Origin: Bacteroidota bacterium
GTDB taxonomy: Bacteria > Bacteroidota > Bacteroidia > Chitinophagales > Chitinophagaceae
Direction: 5' to 3'
Assembly (NCBI GenBank): GCA_018268085.1
Contig: JAFDXE010000015.1
Coordinates: 1 to 64,000, forward strand
DNA length: 64,000 nucleotides
Part shown: in pieces, positions 62,841 to 64,000 of the stretch
How the letters are laid out: each line of letters opens with the position of its first letter
Position numbering within the stretch: the stretch's first letter is position 1
Notes under the pieces: generated by a model
What the model was told of the DNA's origin: nothing
Seen by the model: the letters and a program-made list of their open reading frames with translations, nothing else
The model's database searches: none
Position numbers and translations under genes: made by a program

Positions 62841-64000
62841 CTGCTAATATGTTTTCGATTTTATTTATATCCACTCTTACCTTACCGGTAAGCAGGTTTT
62901 GCATAAGTGATTTTTTAAGACGCCGAGTAGTGATAACCTTTCTCTCTTTTTCATTTAAAAAGGCATCTACTGATTTGATCTTAGCTGAAATCTCTGACTG
63001 ATCTGTATCGGGTATCAGCACCCATTTTTTCAATAACTCGCCACGGCTGACATTTGGAAATGTTGTACCCGCCCCTTTAGCTTCAGCAAGAATTTTTTCA
63101 GAAATAGTTACAAGGGTGTAATAGATGAAATCAATATCACTTCTTTCTTTTGCCCTTATTGCAGCAATTCCCCGTCCTATACAGTATTCCTGGTCAGCAA
63201 TATTCATTCTACCCGTACTTGAGCCTCTGACCGTGAAAAGAATATCTCCTATACGGCATAGCTTTGTAACCTTTGTAGTAAACTGAATTGGAATAGGATG
63301 TAAGTCGGTAAACTCAGTAGGCCCATTAAGCATAGGGGTTCCGATTCCATCTTCATTATAATACTCTCCACTTGGAGATTGACCTGCGATAACATCAGCT
63401 ATTTCCGACAACCTGCCCCAATGCCAGCCAACCGGACAGTTTCCAAATTTTTCATGTTTGTAAAACTCATCTTCATTCCGCCAGGTGCCATCTGGTTTTA
63501 GCTTGCCCGTAAGCAAGTTTTGCATCAGGCTTCTTTTGAGTTTTTCTGCCGCCTTAATGCTGTTTTCAGTTGCTTTGATGGCTTCATCTACTTTTGAGAG
63601 GATGGCGGCGATGGCCTGTTGTTCTTCTACCGGTGGTTTTGGCAGATAAATTTTCCTCAATTCGGTTTTAGAAACACTGTACACTTTTATACCTGTTGCG
63701 ATACGCAGGATACCATTTCTTACCCTCGATTCATTCAATATGTATCCTTTAAAGCCATTTATAAACTCATTATTTTTTGCCCGTAAGTGCAATGTGTGTA
63801 GGCCTGAAATAATTGTTTTTTCTCCGACATTAATTACTTCCACAGCTTTACCCACACCTTCATAATCTTCTGAAGCATCTGAAATGATCAGATCACCTTC
63901 TGCCACTGACGTATATTTCTTTGCCATTTCTTTAGTGATAAAAGGCAATTCATCTTTGTCAGCATCAATGAAACGTTCAAATTTTGTATGCAGATCACCG
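62827..64000 (-). CDS. hsdS: Type I restriction specificity subunit S, 5' end beyond window
   Basis: The reading frame is open to the window edge: upstream of the TTG at 63948 it continues as GDLHTKFERFIDADKDEL, so the first residues are outside. What is present is the end of the first target-recognition domain, a conserved coiled-coil linker (PVEEQQAIAAILSKVDEAIKA, RSLMQNLLTGKL), the second recognition domain (CPVGWHWGRLSEIADVIAGQ) and the second linker (LKKSLMQNLLTGKV). It selects the DNA sequence for HsdM and HsdR. hsdM should lie to the right of the window. Confidence 0.92.
   Translation of the reverse strand, partial: GDLHTKFERFIDADKDELPFITKEMAKKYTSVAEGDLIISDASEDYEGVGKAVEVINVGEKTIISGLHTLHLRAKNNEFINGFKGYILNESRVRNGILRIATGIKVYSVSKTELRKIYLPKPPVEEQQAIAAILSKVDEAIKATENSIKAAEKLKRSLMQNLLTGKLKPDGTWRNEDEFYKHEKFGNCPVGWHWGRLSEIADVIAGQSPSGEYYNEDGIGTPMLNGPTEFTDLHPIPIQFTTKVTKLCRIGDILFTVRGSSTGRMNIADQEYCIGRGIAAIRAKERSDIDFIYYTLVTISEKILAEAKGAGTTFPNVSRGELLKKWVLIPDTDQSEISAKIKSVDAFLNEKERKVITTRRLKKSLMQNLLTGKVRVDINKIENILADATV

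Larger units (their letters stand above)
32827..64000. mobile_element. Probable genomic (defence) island at tRNA-Asn, right end outside window
   Basis: Housekeeping genes stop at tRNA-Asn. To its right lie a broken DUF6876 gene, proteins common on Bacteroidota mobile elements, a long gene-free segment, a reverse-transcriptase array, a WYL regulator and a type I R-M operon with Argonaute. This is the usual make-up of a defence island. No integrase or relaxase gene is present in the window and no second copy of the tRNA 3' end was found, so the right boundary and the mobility are inferred. Integration at tRNA 3' ends is common for tyrosine-integrase elements. Confidence 0.6.

Noticed and set aside
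32827..64000. CRISPR array in the island
   Set aside because: No set of regularly spaced direct repeats was seen, and no cas genes are present.

Overview
The window looks like chromosome of a member of the Bacteroidota, most likely Chitinophagaceae or a close relative. The evidence is SusC/SusD pairs, ECF sigma/FecR control, a DUF4834 gene, weak Shine-Dalgarno signals, many promoters of the Bacteroidota form TTTG-N18..20-TAnnTTTG, and glycoside hydrolases most like those described in Chitinophaga. The lineage call rests on reading the sequence; no database search was run.

Region 1 (1-23.1 kb) is a tRNA(CAT) followed by a polysaccharide utilization locus. An ECF sigma factor and FecR-type anti-sigma factor lead into a SusC-like TonB-dependent transporter, a SusD-like glycan-binding lipoprotein and two LamG-domain surface lipoproteins. 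After a terminator and a new promoter comes a ten-gene, tightly packed operon: three tandem paralogues of the 'glucoamylase-like' family now known as GH144 (endo-beta-1,2-glucanases and sophorohydrolases), a DoxX membrane protein, a GH43-like enzyme with F5/8C and Fn3 modules, two SGNH-type esterases and two GH3 beta-glucosidases. GH144 plus GH3 plus SusCD suggests capture and breakdown of beta-1,2-glucans, with the esterases and GH43 removing decorations.

Region 2 (23.2-32.8 kb) is housekeeping: a HAD phosphatase, DUF4834, rimP-nusA-infB, a SurA/PpiC chaperone-isomerase, hflX, a Rieske ferredoxin and tRNA-Asn(GTT).

Region 3 (32.83 kb to the end) looks like an accessory island starting at the 3' end of tRNA-Asn. 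It opens with repeated TGTGACCT boxes, a small gene, a Bacteroidota-type protein of unknown function, a DUF6876 gene broken by a stop codon, and a 1.5 kb gene-free stretch bracketed by two copies of a structured repeat whose outer stems differ in sequence but both pair. Next is an eight-gene minus-strand array (47.2 to 36.95 kb): a retron-like reverse transcriptase with a large C-terminal extension, a receiver-like protein, a protein with a canonical receiver domain, a DUF3127 OB-fold protein, a small cysteine-containing protein, a RecD-like helicase, a repeat/OB-fold protein and a small protein. A WYL regulator is divergent from it, and the same palindrome, TGTGCA-N7-TGCACAATAA, lies upstream of the WYL/RT pair and inside the array.

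Convergent to WYL, with a 2 bp gap, is a second minus-strand defence operon running off the window: hsdS (5' end missing), a membrane protein, a UvrD/RecB-like helicase-nuclease, a GHKL ATPase-DUF3883 protein, hsdR, a YgjP-like metalloprotease, a PD-(D/E)XK/DUF5655 nuclease and a long prokaryotic Argonaute with an intact-looking MID pocket but a degenerate PIWI catalytic site. The best candidates for undescribed biology are the RT-receiver-helicase array with its possible upstream structured RNA, the inactive Argonaute/nuclease pair inside an expanded type I R-M operon, and the structured repeats with the gene-free segment between them.
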